Notes: a model not told the origin generated them from the sequence alone. Positions 50,541 through 62,590 are shown, numbered from the stretch's first letter. The stretch: DNA of 64,000 bases from Xanthomonas citri pv. mangiferaeindicae (GCA_002240395.1 CP016836.1:905001-969000); one strand, 5' to 3'. Program-made: numbers and translations.

Positions 50541-50885
50541 GGCCTTCGCCTTTGCTTGGAAGGGGCCACGGCCTGCCGGCCGGCGGCCGCTCTCCCGCAA
50601 CACGGCTGCTTTGGGTCCGGCCACGCGAAGCACGCGTGGCGTTCGCATGGATGGGCGGTAGTGCCGCGCACGCCATCGCTGCTCACCGGGCCCTGACCCG
50701 GACGCGCACTCGCTCCGATCGACGAATCGGCCCGGCCCGGCGCAGCGCGCCGGACGCCAGTCCAAGGTCACACCCCGCCGTCGGGCTGGGACATCGATGA
50801 ACGGACCATTCGTTATTCGCGTCATCACTTCACGCCGGCAAGACCTTCACTTACCGACCATCGCCTCCTCTTCCACGACCTTGGC
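50541..50885. other. Intergenic region before the outer-membrane protein gene
   Basis: No gene supported. Reading frames here on both strands lack start contexts and plausible composition. It must hold the promoter of the gene at 50886, but I cannot recognise one with confidence. Confidence 0.4.
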
Positions 50886-51812
50886 ATGCCGATGTCCCCC
50901 ACGCCCTTCCGCACCCTCGCTCTGGCCGCCCTGCCTGCCGCCGTGGTTCTGGCCACGCTCGCGATGCCCGCCCAGGCCCAGAGCCGCGATGATCGCTTTG
51001 TCCTGCGCGTGAGCGCATTCAATCCTGAGGCCAAGCTGGGGTTCTCGGGCAACGGCACCGTCACCGACGGCACCGACGAGGCGACCTTCGGCTTCAACGA
51101 GACCTTCAGCACCGGCCGCGAATGGCGCCCGCGCGGCGCGTTCGGTTTCCGCATCAGCGACCGCCAGGCGCTGGTCGGCAACTATTACGACTATCGCCGC
51201 GACGAGACCTGGAACTACGGCGGCACCGTACTCGACACCGGCACGATCGGCGGCAGCGGCGAACAGATCGACATCCCCGCGGCCCGCATCGACGGCCGCC
51301 TGTCGTTCAGCCTTGCCAGCCTCAATTACGAGTACAGCGTGGTCAAGAACGACAGCTTCCAGTGGGGCCTGGGTCTGGGCGTCACCTACGCCGAGCTCGA
51401 GGCATTCGCCAACGGCGCGTCCGAAGGCACCGACCTTGTGGACCCGCAGTTCGAGACCGTCCGCTGGAAGCGCGACGGCTTTTCGCCGGGCCTGCACACC
51501 CGTCTGACCTGGATCCCGGCCGAGCGCTGGACCGTCGGCCTGGAAGCCCAGTACCTCGATACCCGCTGGGGTGATTTCCTGGATGAGCGCGGCCACTTCG
51601 AGCGCGGCGGCCTGATCGTCGAGTACATGGTCACCGAGCGCTTCGGTATCCATGCCGGTTACGACTGGTTCCGCCTGAAGCTTTCCGACGAGTACAAGGG
51701 AACGGCGCGCGCCCCCGACGGCGTCGCCGCCGGCCCCTACCCGTACGAAGGCAAGCTGACCGGCGACCTGAAGGTCCACGGCCCGATGGCGGGTGTGACC
51801 TTCCGCTTCTGA
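50886..51812 (+). CDS. Outer-membrane beta-barrel protein, family unassigned
   Basis: 308 residues. Signal peptide MPMSPTPFRTLALAALPAAVVLATLAMPAQAQ is followed by amphipathic strands with alternating aromatic residues (FVLRVSAFNPEAKLGFSG, NYYDYRRDETWNYGG, WTVGLEAQYLDTRWGDF) and a terminal Phe (GPMAGVTFRF), the signal for BAM-dependent assembly. About 10-12 strands are likely. No OmpA or porin-specific motif is seen. An ATG two codons later is an equal alternative start. It is preceded by the candidate small RNA and followed by a strong terminator, so it is monocistronic. Confidence 0.8.
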   Translation: MPMSPTPFRTLALAALPAAVVLATLAMPAQAQSRDDRFVLRVSAFNPEAKLGFSGNGTVTDGTDEATFGFNETFSTGREWRPRGAFGFRISDRQALVGNYYDYRRDETWNYGGTVLDTGTIGGSGEQIDIPAARIDGRLSFSLASLNYEYSVVKNDSFQWGLGLGVTYAELEAFANGASEGTDLVDPQFETVRWKRDGFSPGLHTRLTWIPAERWTVGLEAQYLDTRWGDFLDERGHFERGGLIVEYMVTERFGIHAGYDWFRLKLSDEYKGTARAPDGVAAGPYPYEGKLTGDLKVHGPMAGVTFRF

Positions 51813-51838
51813 GCCGACACGCCGGCAATGGATGAAAG

Positions 51839-51873
51839 ACGAAGCCGCGGCTCAGCCGCGGCTTCGTTCTTTC
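51839..51873. terminator. Bidirectional terminator between convergent genes
   Basis: ACGAAGCCGCGGC-TCA-GCCGCGGCTTCGT is a perfect 13-bp stem with a 3-nt loop. T-rich flanks follow on both strands (TCTTTCTG on plus; CTTTC on minus). It ends the outer-membrane protein gene and, from the other side, the halogenase operon. Confidence 0.88.
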
Positions 51874-51892
51874 TGTTCTTCTGCCGATCCGC

Positions 51893-53422
51893 CTACCGCA
51901 CCACGGGTCGCGTGCCCCACACCGCCGCATCCGCCTTACAGTAGCGATCGATGAAGGCCTGCTGGGAGGGCATCTGCTCGACTGCACGTTCGACCGGCTC
52001 GCGGATCGCGCGCAGCAAATGACGCAGGTCCTCGTCGCGCAGCGCACGCGCCAGAGGATGATGCTGCCGGGGCACGATGCCCTGCCCCAGCAGCACATGC
52101 GTCCACGAATCGACCCGGAAGAGCTCATCGGCGCCCTGCCAGGCATGCGCGCGCTCGCGCCAGGCCTGCAGCCGGGCCTCCAGCGATGGCGGCAGCGCCA
52201 TGTCCCGGCACGCCGCCCACAGGGGCTCGTCGCGCTGGGTGGCGTGGTAATGCAGGATGATGAAATCCCGCACGTGTTCCATCTCCGCGCGACTGACTGC
52301 GTTGAACAGCTCGACCAGCGTCGGTGAGATGCCCTCGAACGGGAACAGCTGGATCAGCCGCACGACCGCACTGATGGTCAAGTGCAGGCTGGTCGATTCC
52401 AGAGGTTCGATGAAACCGCTGGCCAGGCCCAGCGAGACCACGTTGCCGTTCCAGGCCCGGCGCCGACGTCCGGTCCGAAACGGCACCACCCAGGGATCGC
52501 GCAGCGGCCGCGCGCCGACATCGCGCAGCAGCTTGGCCTGCGCCTGATCGTCGGACATGTACCGACTGGAAAACACCAGACCGCAGCCGACCCGATGCTG
52601 CAACGGGATATGCCATCGCCAGCCCGCCTCATGCGCGATCGCGCGCGTGTACGGCACGGGCGGACCCATCGGCTCGGTCTGGACCGCGACCGCCCGGTCG
52701 CAGGGCAGCCACTGGCTCCAGTCCTCGTACCCGGTCTGCAGGGTCTGCTCGATCAGCAGACCGCGAAAGCCGGTGCAATCGATGAACAGGTCGCCATCGA
52801 CCCGCCGGTCCCCATCCAGCACCAGGGCCTCGACATGGCCGCTGATCGCATGGCGCACGACCGTTTCGATCCGGCCCTCGACGCGCACCAGGCCATGGCG
52901 CTCGGCCTGCGCGCGCAGGAACTTCGCATAGAGGCCGGCGTCGAGATGGTAGGCGTAGTTGACCTGCGGATCGGTGTCGAGCGAGAACCGGTCGGCGCGC
53001 GAGGCAAGCGTCTCCAGGCAGAAGTCGCCCAGTTCCGACGGCATCCTCCGGCGCAGGCTGTCGAGCCAGAAATGATGGAAGGCCGCGGCCCACGTCCCCT
53101 GTCCTGTGGCACCAAAGGGGTGGATGTAGCGATCGCCGGGCCGCCGCCAGTGCTCGAACGAAATCGAGAGCTTGAACGTGCCCGACACTGCGCGCAGGAA
53201 CGCCTGCTCATCGATCTGCAGGAAGCGGTGGAAGGTGCGGATCGGCGGCACAGTGGATTCCCCCACGCCCACCGTGCCGATCTGCTCGGATTCCACCAGC
53301 GTGATGTCCAACCGGTCCCGGAACTGGTGGGCGAGCGCACACGCGGCCAGCCAACCCGCGGTACCGCCTCCGGCGATCACCACCTTGCGTATCCGGCCAG
53401 GCGGCCCCTGGTGCTCGTTCAT
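51893..53422 (-). CDS. Flavin-dependent tryptophan-halogenase-family enzyme
   Basis: 509 residues. FAD-binding GGGTAG (18-23), the halogenase motif WRWHIP (268-273), catalytic lysine in GTFKLSISFE (Lys84) and the conserved glutamate in EPLESTS (Glu342) are all present, so it looks catalytically intact. Family members chlorinate or brominate indoles using FADH2, O2 and halide. Here it is the last gene of an operon with a TonB-dependent receptor, SapC and a cupin protein rather than biosynthetic genes, so the substrate may be something imported or a protein/glycan. No flavin reductase is encoded nearby. Start ATG at 53422, 20 nt after the cupin stop. Confidence 0.9.
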   Translation of the reverse strand: MNEHQGPPGRIRKVVIAGGGTAGWLAACALAHQFRDRLDITLVESEQIGTVGVGESTVPPIRTFHRFLQIDEQAFLRAVSGTFKLSISFEHWRRPGDRYIHPFGATGQGTWAAAFHHFWLDSLRRRMPSELGDFCLETLASRADRFSLDTDPQVNYAYHLDAGLYAKFLRAQAERHGLVRVEGRIETVVRHAISGHVEALVLDGDRRVDGDLFIDCTGFRGLLIEQTLQTGYEDWSQWLPCDRAVAVQTEPMGPPVPYTRAIAHEAGWRWHIPLQHRVGCGLVFSSRYMSDDQAQAKLLRDVGARPLRDPWVVPFRTGRRRRAWNGNVVSLGLASGFIEPLESTSLHLTISAVVRLIQLFPFEGISPTLVELFNAVSRAEMEHVRDFIILHYHATQRDEPLWAACRDMALPPSLEARLQAWRERAHAWQGADELFRVDSWTHVLLGQGIVPRQHHPLARALRDEDLRHLLRAIREPVERAVEQMPSQQAFIDRYCKADAAVWGTRPVVR

Positions 53423-53442
53423 TGCCTCGCCTCTCTATCCGC

Positions 53443-54456
53443 TCACCGGTTCAACTGGCCGAGCAACAAGGCGCGGATGCGTCGCGCCCGCGTCTCGTCG
53501 ATCGGCCCCAGCACATCGCGCGCCGGTTCGGGGATGTGCGCGCCCGCGCGCGCGCTCGGCCCGAACACGTAGTAGTCGAACACCTGTCGCCAGGCCGCCT
53601 TGTCCCGCTCGGGCAGGTCGCGGATTGCCCACAGCGCGTGGTAGAGCGCCGACACCGGCGGCGGCAGGAACGCCGGCGCATTGCGCCACCAGTAATTGAC
53701 CAGCACGTTGAACGGCGCGAGGCTGCGCACGTGGTGCCACCACATGCCGGGAATGAAGATCGCATCGCCCGGCGACAGCAGCGCGGTCTGCGCATGGGCC
53801 AATGCCTGACGAAAGCGCGGATGGCGCGCAGGGTCGGGCCGGTCGAAGTCGACCAGGCTCACGACCTGCCCGCCAGGCGTGGGATCGAGCGGTCCTGGGT
53901 AGAGGTTGTCGATCTGCTCGGGCGGGAACACGGTGAACGCCCGCTGCCCCACCGCGCAGACGGCCAGGTTGTCCGGCACGTCGTAATGGCAGGAGGCCAC
54001 GACCCGGTTGCCGATCCAGATACCGGGCGCCGCAGGAACACCGCGGTCGGCCAGACGCAGGTCGTTCTCCTGACTGAACCCCGGCAAGGCGCCCGCCACC
54101 GACAACGAGGCGACGTAGTAGGCCGGCGGCTGCGGATCGTCGAGATGGGTCGCAATCGCATCCAGGACCTCGCCCAGCCCGCCGCGACGGACCTCGATAT
54201 TCAGAGCGCCGAAGTCCTCGGTATAGAACGGGCGCCCCTGTATCGCGGGAGCGCCGAACGAATAGGGGACCGGCCGGCCGGTGTCGAAGCCGCGCAGATA
54301 CGCCATGGCCGAGGTGGTGGACGCCTCGCCCGCACGCACCAGCCCCCAGTCGCGCGCCACGCCCTTGAGCAACACCGGCTGCCCCTCGGACACCAGCGTA
54401 TCGAGCGGCAGCGCGGCCGCGTCGCGAACCTCGATTGCGCGCATGGCCGCCGGCAT
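53443..54456 (-). CDS. Cupin/JmjC-like dioxygenase-type protein
   Basis: 337 residues from ATG 54456 (an ATG at 54444 is nearly as good). The metal-binding triad of a cupin_8/JmjC-type Fe(II) oxygenase is visible: HYD in ASCHYDVPDNLAV and a distal His in FIPGMWWHHVRSL, with the N-terminal LLKGVARDWG typical of the family. Members hydroxylate proteins or small molecules with 2-oxoglutarate. It starts 4 nt after the sapC-like stop. Homologues are commonly found with TonB receptors, SapC and tryptophan halogenases in Xanthomonadales and Caulobacterales. Confidence 0.85.
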   Translation of the reverse strand: MPAAMRAIEVRDAAALPLDTLVSEGQPVLLKGVARDWGLVRAGEASTTSAMAYLRGFDTGRPVPYSFGAPAIQGRPFYTEDFGALNIEVRRGGLGEVLDAIATHLDDPQPPAYYVASLSVAGALPGFSQENDLRLADRGVPAAPGIWIGNRVVASCHYDVPDNLAVCAVGQRAFTVFPPEQIDNLYPGPLDPTPGGQVVSLVDFDRPDPARHPRFRQALAHAQTALLSPGDAIFIPGMWWHHVRSLAPFNVLVNYWWRNAPAFLPPPVSALYHALWAIRDLPERDKAAWRQVFDYYVFGPSARAGAHIPEPARDVLGPIDETRARRIRALLLGQLNR

Positions 54457-54460
54457 GCGC

Positions 54461-55216
54461 TCAGGCGCCCGCGCGTGGCGTCGCGGCATCCTGCTCGCGC
54501 AGGCGGCGCTGCTTCTCGGCCATCAACCGGCGCACGTTGTGCAGCGACGCCAGCACCAGATACGCCCCTTCCAGATAGCCGGCCTGGTTCAACCGTGCCA
54601 GCGCCGGACCGTCCAGCGCCGACAGGACCTCGCGGTCGATGCTGTACAGCCCCCCGACATCCACCCGATGCCGGTCGTCCAGGTCGACCGCCAGCGTCAC
54701 CGGCTGGATCAGCCCCAGCGCATCGAAGGCCGCGAGCATCGCCGCGCCGAACGCGACGCCATCGCGGATGCCGCGCAGCACGCCGGCGACATGATCGAGG
54801 TACGGGCTGTTGCCCCCCTGCGGCAGAAACACCGGCTCGCCCTCGTCCGTGCTCACACGCGGGTGATCGAGGTCGACATGGATCACCGGCTCGCGGCGCA
54901 GTTCGCCATCGATGCGCTGCTCCTGGAAACCGATGAGGAACGGCCCCTTCGCCGCGGCGCCGGGCAGGTAGGCGGCGTTCCATCGGCCGTCACGCAGGTA
55001 CAGGTTCTCCCGCTGTTCGAATCCCAGCAACGCCACCGAGCCCCACTGCCCGTCCGCATCCTTGCGGAAGAAAATCGGGTACTCGCGCTGCAGTTCGGCG
55101 TACTCGCTGGGGAACGCCGGCACCATGCCCACGTCGTCGCCGAACTGCGCGCCGAAGCCGGTCGCGACACGCAGATCCTTGTGCGCCACGTTGTTGAGCA
55201 GTTCGTAACGCGCCAT
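54461..55216 (-). CDS. SapC-family protein
   Basis: 251 residues from ATG 55216, which follows GGAG by 5 nt; an upstream ATG at 55255 would lack a ribosome-binding site. The motifs YELLNNVAHKDLRV, EYPIFFRKD and GRWNAAYLPGAAAKGPFLIGF are typical of SapC (PF07277), first noted in S-layer loci. Its biochemical role is unknown. It follows the receptor gene by 48 nt and is part of the same operon. Confidence 0.85.
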   Translation of the reverse strand: MARYELLNNVAHKDLRVATGFGAQFGDDVGMVPAFPSEYAELQREYPIFFRKDADGQWGSVALLGFEQRENLYLRDGRWNAAYLPGAAAKGPFLIGFQEQRIDGELRREPVIHVDLDHPRVSTDEGEPVFLPQGGNSPYLDHVAGVLRGIRDGVAFGAAMLAAFDALGLIQPVTLAVDLDDRHRVDVGGLYSIDREVLSALDGPALARLNQAGYLEGAYLVLASLHNVRRLMAEKQRRLREQDAATPRAGA

Positions 55217-55264
55217 CACCTCTCCATCGTGCGGGATCGAAACCTGCGACGCCACGCCGCGCCT

Positions 55265-58200
55265 CTAGAACTTGTAGCGCACCCCCAGCATGTAGCGCGG
55301 ACGCTGGTCGGCCAGCTTCATGATCTGCTGATCGGTACGCGCGTGCCAACGCACCTCCTCGCTGGTCAGATTGATCGCTTCCAGCCCGAACGACCAGTGC
55401 GCGTCGAGCGCGTAGTTCACGCTCAGATCCCACTGCTGGTAGGCCTCCACGTAATAGGGATTCCGGCTGGCGCCCTGGTTGGCGAGGATCAGGTACTCGT
55501 CGCGCCAGTTCCAGGCCAGGCGGACCGACCAGCCGTACTTCTCGTACATGAACATGACGTTGGCGGTATCGCTCAGCCCGGTCAGCGAGAACTGGTCGAT
55601 GCCCGGATCACCGCCATCGTCGTAGCCGACATCGCCCTGCACGACGGTGTAGTTGGCCAGGATCCCGAACCCGCTGTCGCCGAAGAAGTACTGGCCGCCG
55701 AGCTCCCACCCGTGCAGCTTGGACTGGTTCTGGTTGATCGGCCGGTTGACGTTGAACAGGTACAGCGGATCGTCCGGCGTGCCGTACAGATCGTAGGCGG
55801 CCTCGGTCGCCAGCGCCTGGGCGCCGGTGCCGTTGAACGCGCCCAGCCCCGCCGGATCGTTGCGCAACAGCGCCAGGGCGGTGAACAGCGAGGTGTCGTT
55901 GCCCGAACACGCCGCCGCGTTGGCCGGCCCCACCTGCTCGCGGCACTGCGCACTCTGCAGGAACGCCAGCGCGGCCTGGGCGTCGGGCCCGGAGGTCGGG
56001 TCGGTCAGGCCGTAGAGCGATTCCTGGCTCACCGTATTACCGACGAAATTGCTCACCGACTTGTGCCAGTAGGTCAGCGAGACGTAGCTCGATTCGGCGA
56101 AGTACCATTCCAGCGCGAAGTCGAGGTTGTCCGACTCCAGCGGCTTGAGCGACGGATTCTGCGCGTTACCGCTGGCCCGGCTGGACGGGTCCAGCAAGAC
56201 CGAGCCGAAGGGCTGCTGCGCGCCGGGGCCTGCATAGAGATTGCCGTAAGGCGCGCGCGCGATGCTCTTTCCGAACGAGGCCCGGCCCTTGAGCTGGTCG
56301 GTGAAGTCGATGCTGAAATCCAGATTCGGCAGGATGTAGCTGTAGCTGCTCGATTCGCTGAAGGGTTCGAGTTGGTCGGACAGCACGATCCGGAAATCGT
56401 TGTTGGACTGCCACTCGATCGCCTCGGGGGTGGCGATGATCGACGTGGAGACGACATCGGTGGTCTCGTAGCGCACGCCGATGCGGGTATTGGTCGTGAA
56501 GCCGCCCAGTTCGCCGTCCAGCGAGACCTGCATATAGGCCGAGCGGGTCTTTTCTTCAACCCGGTTGTCGGCCGCGTTCTGCGGACTCACGCCCAGGCCG
56601 ACGCCGTACTGCCCCCGTGCCATTGGGCGAGCGCGCCGGCATCGCCCCGCCAGGCCGGCCAGCTGCTGATGCTGCGGCCGTGGAACAGACCCACGAGATC
56701 GAGCGGCTGCAACAGATCCATCAAGCCGCCTGCCACATCCCCATCGACATTGGCCACGCCCCAGTCGCCCAGCGTCGAGTACGCCTCGGCCGCTTGCAGG
56801 CGATGGGTCTTCGCGGTGCTCGAATCCACGCCGAACTGGAAGCGGCCCTGATCGAACACCCATTCGCCGTCGAGTCGGGCCTGCTCGATCTCGCTGACCT
56901 GGGTCTGCGCATTGACGCGCAGCACCTGGGAGCCGATCTCGCCAGCGACAAAGCCGGGATTGACGACCCCGTTGGTTCCGGCGATCGCGTCGGCTGTGGT
57001 GGGATACCAGGTCTGGGTGCCGACCGGCAGGCCGTTGTTGAAGAACAGCTCCTGCACCCAGGAGCCGCCGCAATGGGGGCCGGTGGTGCAGTTGTTGGTG
57101 CCCGCCACGCTCATGAAGATCGAGCCGCCACCGGTGAGCGGATCATTGGGCAGACTCTCGGTCTTGGAGTTGTGCGCATCGAAACTCAGCCGGAAATCGC
57201 TGTTGACGTCCCAGACCGCGTTGAAGCCCAGCGAACCCAGCCGATACTTCTGCATGCTGCGTTGCTGCTCGAGGCCGAAGTCCTTGGTGCCGGCGATCTC
57301 ACGCAGATAGATCGGCGTGGCCACCGCACCGGAGGTATCGAATTCGACGTGGGTGTAGTCGCTGTTCTGCAACCACATGCCCTGTTCGCCGCGATTTTCG
57401 GTGATCTCGTTGGTGGAGTAGGTGTAGTCCAGCGTCAGGGTCAGGCTGTCGGTGGGCGCGAACTGCAGCACGGCCTGGCCGTTGATGCGCTCGCGGTCGA
57501 ACTCGGAGAACGCATAGCGCAGGTCGTTGGGGCGTGCGTACAGGTCGCCCACGCCCGGGGCGTTGGTCACCTGCGGGTTGCCCGGCATCGTGCCCGTCCA
57601 CGGCTGGATGTTCCAGTAATTCTCGGTGGCCTGCACTGAGCCGCCCTTGCGCTTCTGGTAGCTGCCGCTCAAGCCCACGCCGAAGGTCCGATCGGCGTTG
57701 GTGTAACTGAAGATGCCCGACAGTTCGGGGGTCAAGTCGTCGTCGAACAGCTGGCTGCGATCCGACACCGCCTTGGCGCCGGCGCTGGCGACGATACCCG
57801 TGTGGTTGAAGGGCCTGTCGGTGAGGATGTTGATGGTCGCGCCCATGCCGCCGCTCGGCACGTGCGCCTGGCTGGTCTTGTAGACCTCGATGCCACTGAT
57901 CGATTCAGCCGCCAGCTGCGCGAAGTTGAAGGCGCGCGTCCCGCCGTCCACGCCACCGATGGCCACCTGACCAGCGGCACCGAAGGCGTCCGCGCCGGGC
58001 ACCTGGCGACCGTTGAGGGTGACCATGTTGAACTGCGGCCCGAAGCCGCGGGCCGTGACCTGCGCGCCCTCGCCATCACGGCGCTCGATCGAAATGCCGG
58101 TGATGCGCTGCAGCGACTCGGCGAGATTGGTGTCGGGGAACTTGCCGATGTCCTCGGCGCTGATCACATCGATCACGCCCGCCGCCTCGCGCTTGGTGTC

Positions 58201-58406
58201 CATCGCCTGGCTGAGGCTGTTGCGGATACCGCTGACCATGACCGCATCGAGCGTCGTGGCGTCCTGCGGTTCGGCGGCGGCACGCGTGTCCGCATTCGGG
58301 TTGGGCGACGGCGGCGATTGCTGCGCGAACGCGGGGTTGATGATCAGCGCCCCCCCACGAAGGTGAACATTGCGGTCGACTTCAAACGCCTGAACTTCAT
58401 GCTCAT
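55265..58406 (-). CDS. TonB-dependent receptor (two apparent frameshifts)
   Basis: About 1047 residues once two bases are restored. Start ATG 58406 is preceded by GAGGA, and the signal peptide reads MSMKFRRLKSTAMFTFVGGALIINPAFAQ after adding one base to the C7 run at 58350-58356 (G7 on the coding strand). A TonB-box-like TTLDAVMVSG and a plug domain (DLAESLQRITGISIERRDGEG) follow. A second break at the C5 run 56612-56616 is repaired by one base (QWHGGQYGVGLGV). The barrel ends with YMLGVRYKF. It imports a ligand, probably a carbohydrate or a siderophore-like molecule. It heads the receptor-SapC-cupin-halogenase operon. Confidence 0.87.
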
Positions 58407-58709
58407 TGACGGGTCCTCAGCATCGGAATGGGAACAACCGCGAGCTGGCTGCTCCCGGCGTACGTCACGATCCATCTCCGCAAGTGGCGGATGCGGCACT
58501 ACCGACTTCCGTACCTCACACGCGCGCTTGGACGCGACGAAGCGCCCGCTTCCCAGCGGAACGGACGCCCCGAACCGGTCGCGTCCGTTTGCCCTGGTGT
58601 GCAAACGATCCTGGCGAAACGCTCTTCGTCACTCCCCGCACCGCACCTGGCCCCCCGGCCCGGCACGCTGCCTCCCAGCGCACCCGCATATCGCGAAAGG
58701 CAGCGAGAC
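58407..58709 (-). other. Leader of the TonB-dependent receptor operon
   Basis: About 300 nt lie between the operator and the start codon and hold no gene that I can support. If transcription starts near 58730, the mRNA has an unusually long leader. I see no clear riboswitch fold. Confidence 0.4.
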
Positions 58710-58742
58710 TGATAGCGCTACCATTTCGGCGCCAGATGTATA
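58710..58742 (-). promoter_or_regulatory. Promoter and LacI-type operator of the halogenase operon
   Basis: On the minus strand the -10 is TATACA (58737-58742) with TGGTGA about 17 nt upstream. Just downstream lies TGGTAGCGCTATCA (58710-58723), centred on the palindrome TAGCGCTA. It differs by one base from the xyl-box TGGTAGCGCTAACA bound by the LacI-family XylR in Xanthomonas. An operator at the start site suits a repressor. Confidence 0.6.
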
Positions 58743-58759
58743 GCGACCAGCCGGCTTTG

Positions 58760-59118
58760 TCACCATGCACTGCAACAAAGCGGGACACTGTGCGTCCTCG
58801 GTGTCCGTGTGCGGCCGCTGCGCGCGCGGCTTCCCGGGCTGCCGGGCTTGTCGATCCTGGGCAGCGGCTGATCGCACGGCGGCTTGAGCCGTTCGCGTCC
58901 TGCCACGCGCGTGAGCGCCACGCCGCTGGAGCTATCAGGCACTCGCCGGCACGTCGAACTTGAGCGCGCTATCCGCGCGCTCGCGTCAAGCGACAGTGGC
59001 TGCGCGCAGGCCGTGCAGGATGTTGCGCTTTTGCTGGATGCACCGCCGTTCGACGGCGCTGTCGTGTGCCGGCCCATCAACACGGGCCGGCATGCGCGGC
59101 ATCCGCCGCGCTGGACGA
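58760..59118. other. Intergenic region downstream of lpdA
   Basis: No gene supported. It contains a hairpin TGCCGGCCC-ATCAACAC-GGGCCGGCA (59067-59092, 9-bp perfect stem) 26 nt downstream of the lpdA stop. There is no T-run, so termination there would be Rho-dependent or weak. Confidence 0.45.
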
Positions 59119-60973
59119 TTACTTGCGCTTGGGCAGGTAGAGATCGGTGATCGTGCCGTCGTAGACCTCGGCCGCCATCGCCACCGATTCGCTGAGCGTG
59201 GGATGGGGATGGATCGTGTGGCCGATGTCGGCGACCTCGGCTCCCATCTCGATCGCCAGCGCAGCTTCGGCGATCAGATCGCCGGCATGCACGCCGACGA
59301 TGCCGGCACCGACGATCCGATGGGTGGCCTCGTCGAACACCAGCTTGGTGAAGCCCTCGGTCCGGCCCAGGCCGATCGCGCGGCCGCTGGCCGCCCACGG
59401 GAACTTGCCCACGCCCACCTTCAGGCCCTTGGCCTTGGCTTCGGTCTCGGTGATGCCGACCCAGGCGATCTCCGGATCGGTGTAGGCCACCGACGGAATC
59501 ACCCGCGCGACCCATTCCTTCTTCTCGCCGGCCGCGACCTCGGCCGCCAGCTTGCCCTCGTGCGTGGCCTTGTGGGCCAGCATCGGTTGGCCGACCAGAT
59601 CGCCGATCGCGAAGATGTGCGGCACGTTGGTGCGCATCTGCGCATCGACCTGGATGAAACCACGCTCGCCCACCCGCACGCCGGCCTTGTCGGCGCCGAT
59701 CTTGGCGCCGTTGGGCGAACGTCCGACGGCGACCAGCACGCGGTCATACAGCGTCGTGTCCGGAATGCTCTCGCCGTCGAACGCGACGACGATGCCGGCT
59801 TTCTCCGGCTTGGCCTCGACGACCTTGGTCTTCAAGTGCACCGATACGCCCTGCTTCTTGAGCCGGTCGGCCAACGGCTTGACCAGATCCTTGTCGGCAC
59901 CGGGCATCAGCTGGTCGGCGAGCTCGACCACGGTGACCTGCGCGCCCAGAGCGCGGTACACGGTGGCCATCTCCAGACCGATGATGCCGCCGCCCACGAC
60001 CAGCAGTTGCTTGGGCACCTCGGCCAGTTCCAGCGCGTCGGTCGAATCCATCACGCGCGGATCGTCCCACGGGAAGCCCGGGAGTTTGAGCGCCTGCGAG
60101 CCGGCGGCGATGATGCACTGCTCGAACCGCACCAGCGTGGTTTTGCCGTCCTGGGCGACCACCTCGATTTCGTTCGGCGACACGAACGTGCCGGTGCCGG
60201 CGACCACCCGTACCTTGCGCTGCTTGGCCATCCCGGCCAGGCCCTTGGTCAACTGGCCGACGACCTTGTCCTTGTAGCTGCGCAGCTTGTCGAGCGAGAT
60301 CGTCGGGGCACCGAACGCCACGCCGTAGTCGCTGGCGTGCTGCGCCTGGTCGATGACGTCGGCCGCGTGCAGCAGGGCCTTCGAGGGGATGCAGCCGACG
60401 TTGAGGCAGACACCGCCGAGCGTGTCATAGCGCTCGATCAGCACGGTGTCGAGCTCGAGATCGGCCGCGCGGAACGCGGCGGTGTAGCCGCCGGGGCCGG
60501 AGCCGAGCACGACGATGCGGCATTCCACGTCGGCCTTGCGGCCCGACGACGGGGCGGCCTTCACTGCTTCAGGCTCGGCCGGCGCGCGATGCGAGCGCGC
60601 GACCGGCGGGTTGCTGCCCGGCGCCTCGCGCTTGTTCCCTCCTCCGTTCGCGGGGAGGGCTGGGCTGGGGGCGCCTTGTCGGCAGATCCCGCAGCCGGCT
60701 TGGCGTCGCCGTCGGCGTCGCCGTCGGCGTCATCCTCGGCTTCGATCACCGCGACCACGCTGCCTTCCGACAGGGTGTCGCCGACCTTGACCTTCAATGC
60801 CTTGATCACGCCCGCGTGCGAGGACGGCACTTCCATCGTCGCCTTGTCGGACTCCAGCGTGACCAGGCCCTGGTCCTTGGCGACCGTGTCGCCGACGGCG
60901 ACCAGCACCTCGATCACCGGCACGTCGTCGTAGCCGCCGATGTCGGGGACTGTCACTTCGAGGGTCTTGGCCA

Positions 60974-60974
<1 letters not shown>
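59119..60974 (-). CDS. lpdA: Dihydrolipoamide dehydrogenase with N-terminal lipoyl domain (apparent frameshift)
   Basis: E3 of pyruvate dehydrogenase, about 618 residues. Lipoyl domain 1-80 (MAKTLEVTVPDIGG, lipoyl-lysine in LESDKATMEVPSS), an Ala/Pro linker, then FAD domain (VVLGSGPGGYTAAFRAADL) with the redox disulfide CLNVGC. The NAD domain (VGGGIIGLEMATVYRALG) and a dimer interface with the active-site His follow (HTIHPHPTLSE). The lipoyl and E3 parts are in different frames; one base added to the G5 run at 60667-60671 joins them. A palindromic repeat-like element sits in the linker. ATG 60974 overlaps the preceding stop (TGATG). A lipoyl-bearing E3 is known in Xanthomonadaceae. Confidence 0.92.
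60637..60671. repeat. REP-like palindrome in the lpdA linker
   Basis: CCCTCCTCCG-TTCG-CGGGGAGGG followed by CTGGGCTGGGGG. The arms are an almost perfect inverted repeat (one base shorter on the right). The type resembles the C/G-rich palindromes scattered in Xanthomonadaceae genomes. The frameshift of lpdA lies at its edge. Confidence 0.5.

Positions 60975-62590
<1,616 letters not shown>

Noticed and set aside
50244..50828. A 194-codon minus-strand frame between atpI and the outer-membrane protein gene.
   Set aside because: It crosses the atp promoter, the sigma-E-like promoter and the terminator, and has no ribosome-binding site or known domain.
51893..58406. The halogenase region as a natural-product biosynthetic gene cluster.
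   Set aside because: There are no NRPS, PKS, RiPP or terpene genes nearby. The partners are uptake and SapC/cupin proteins.
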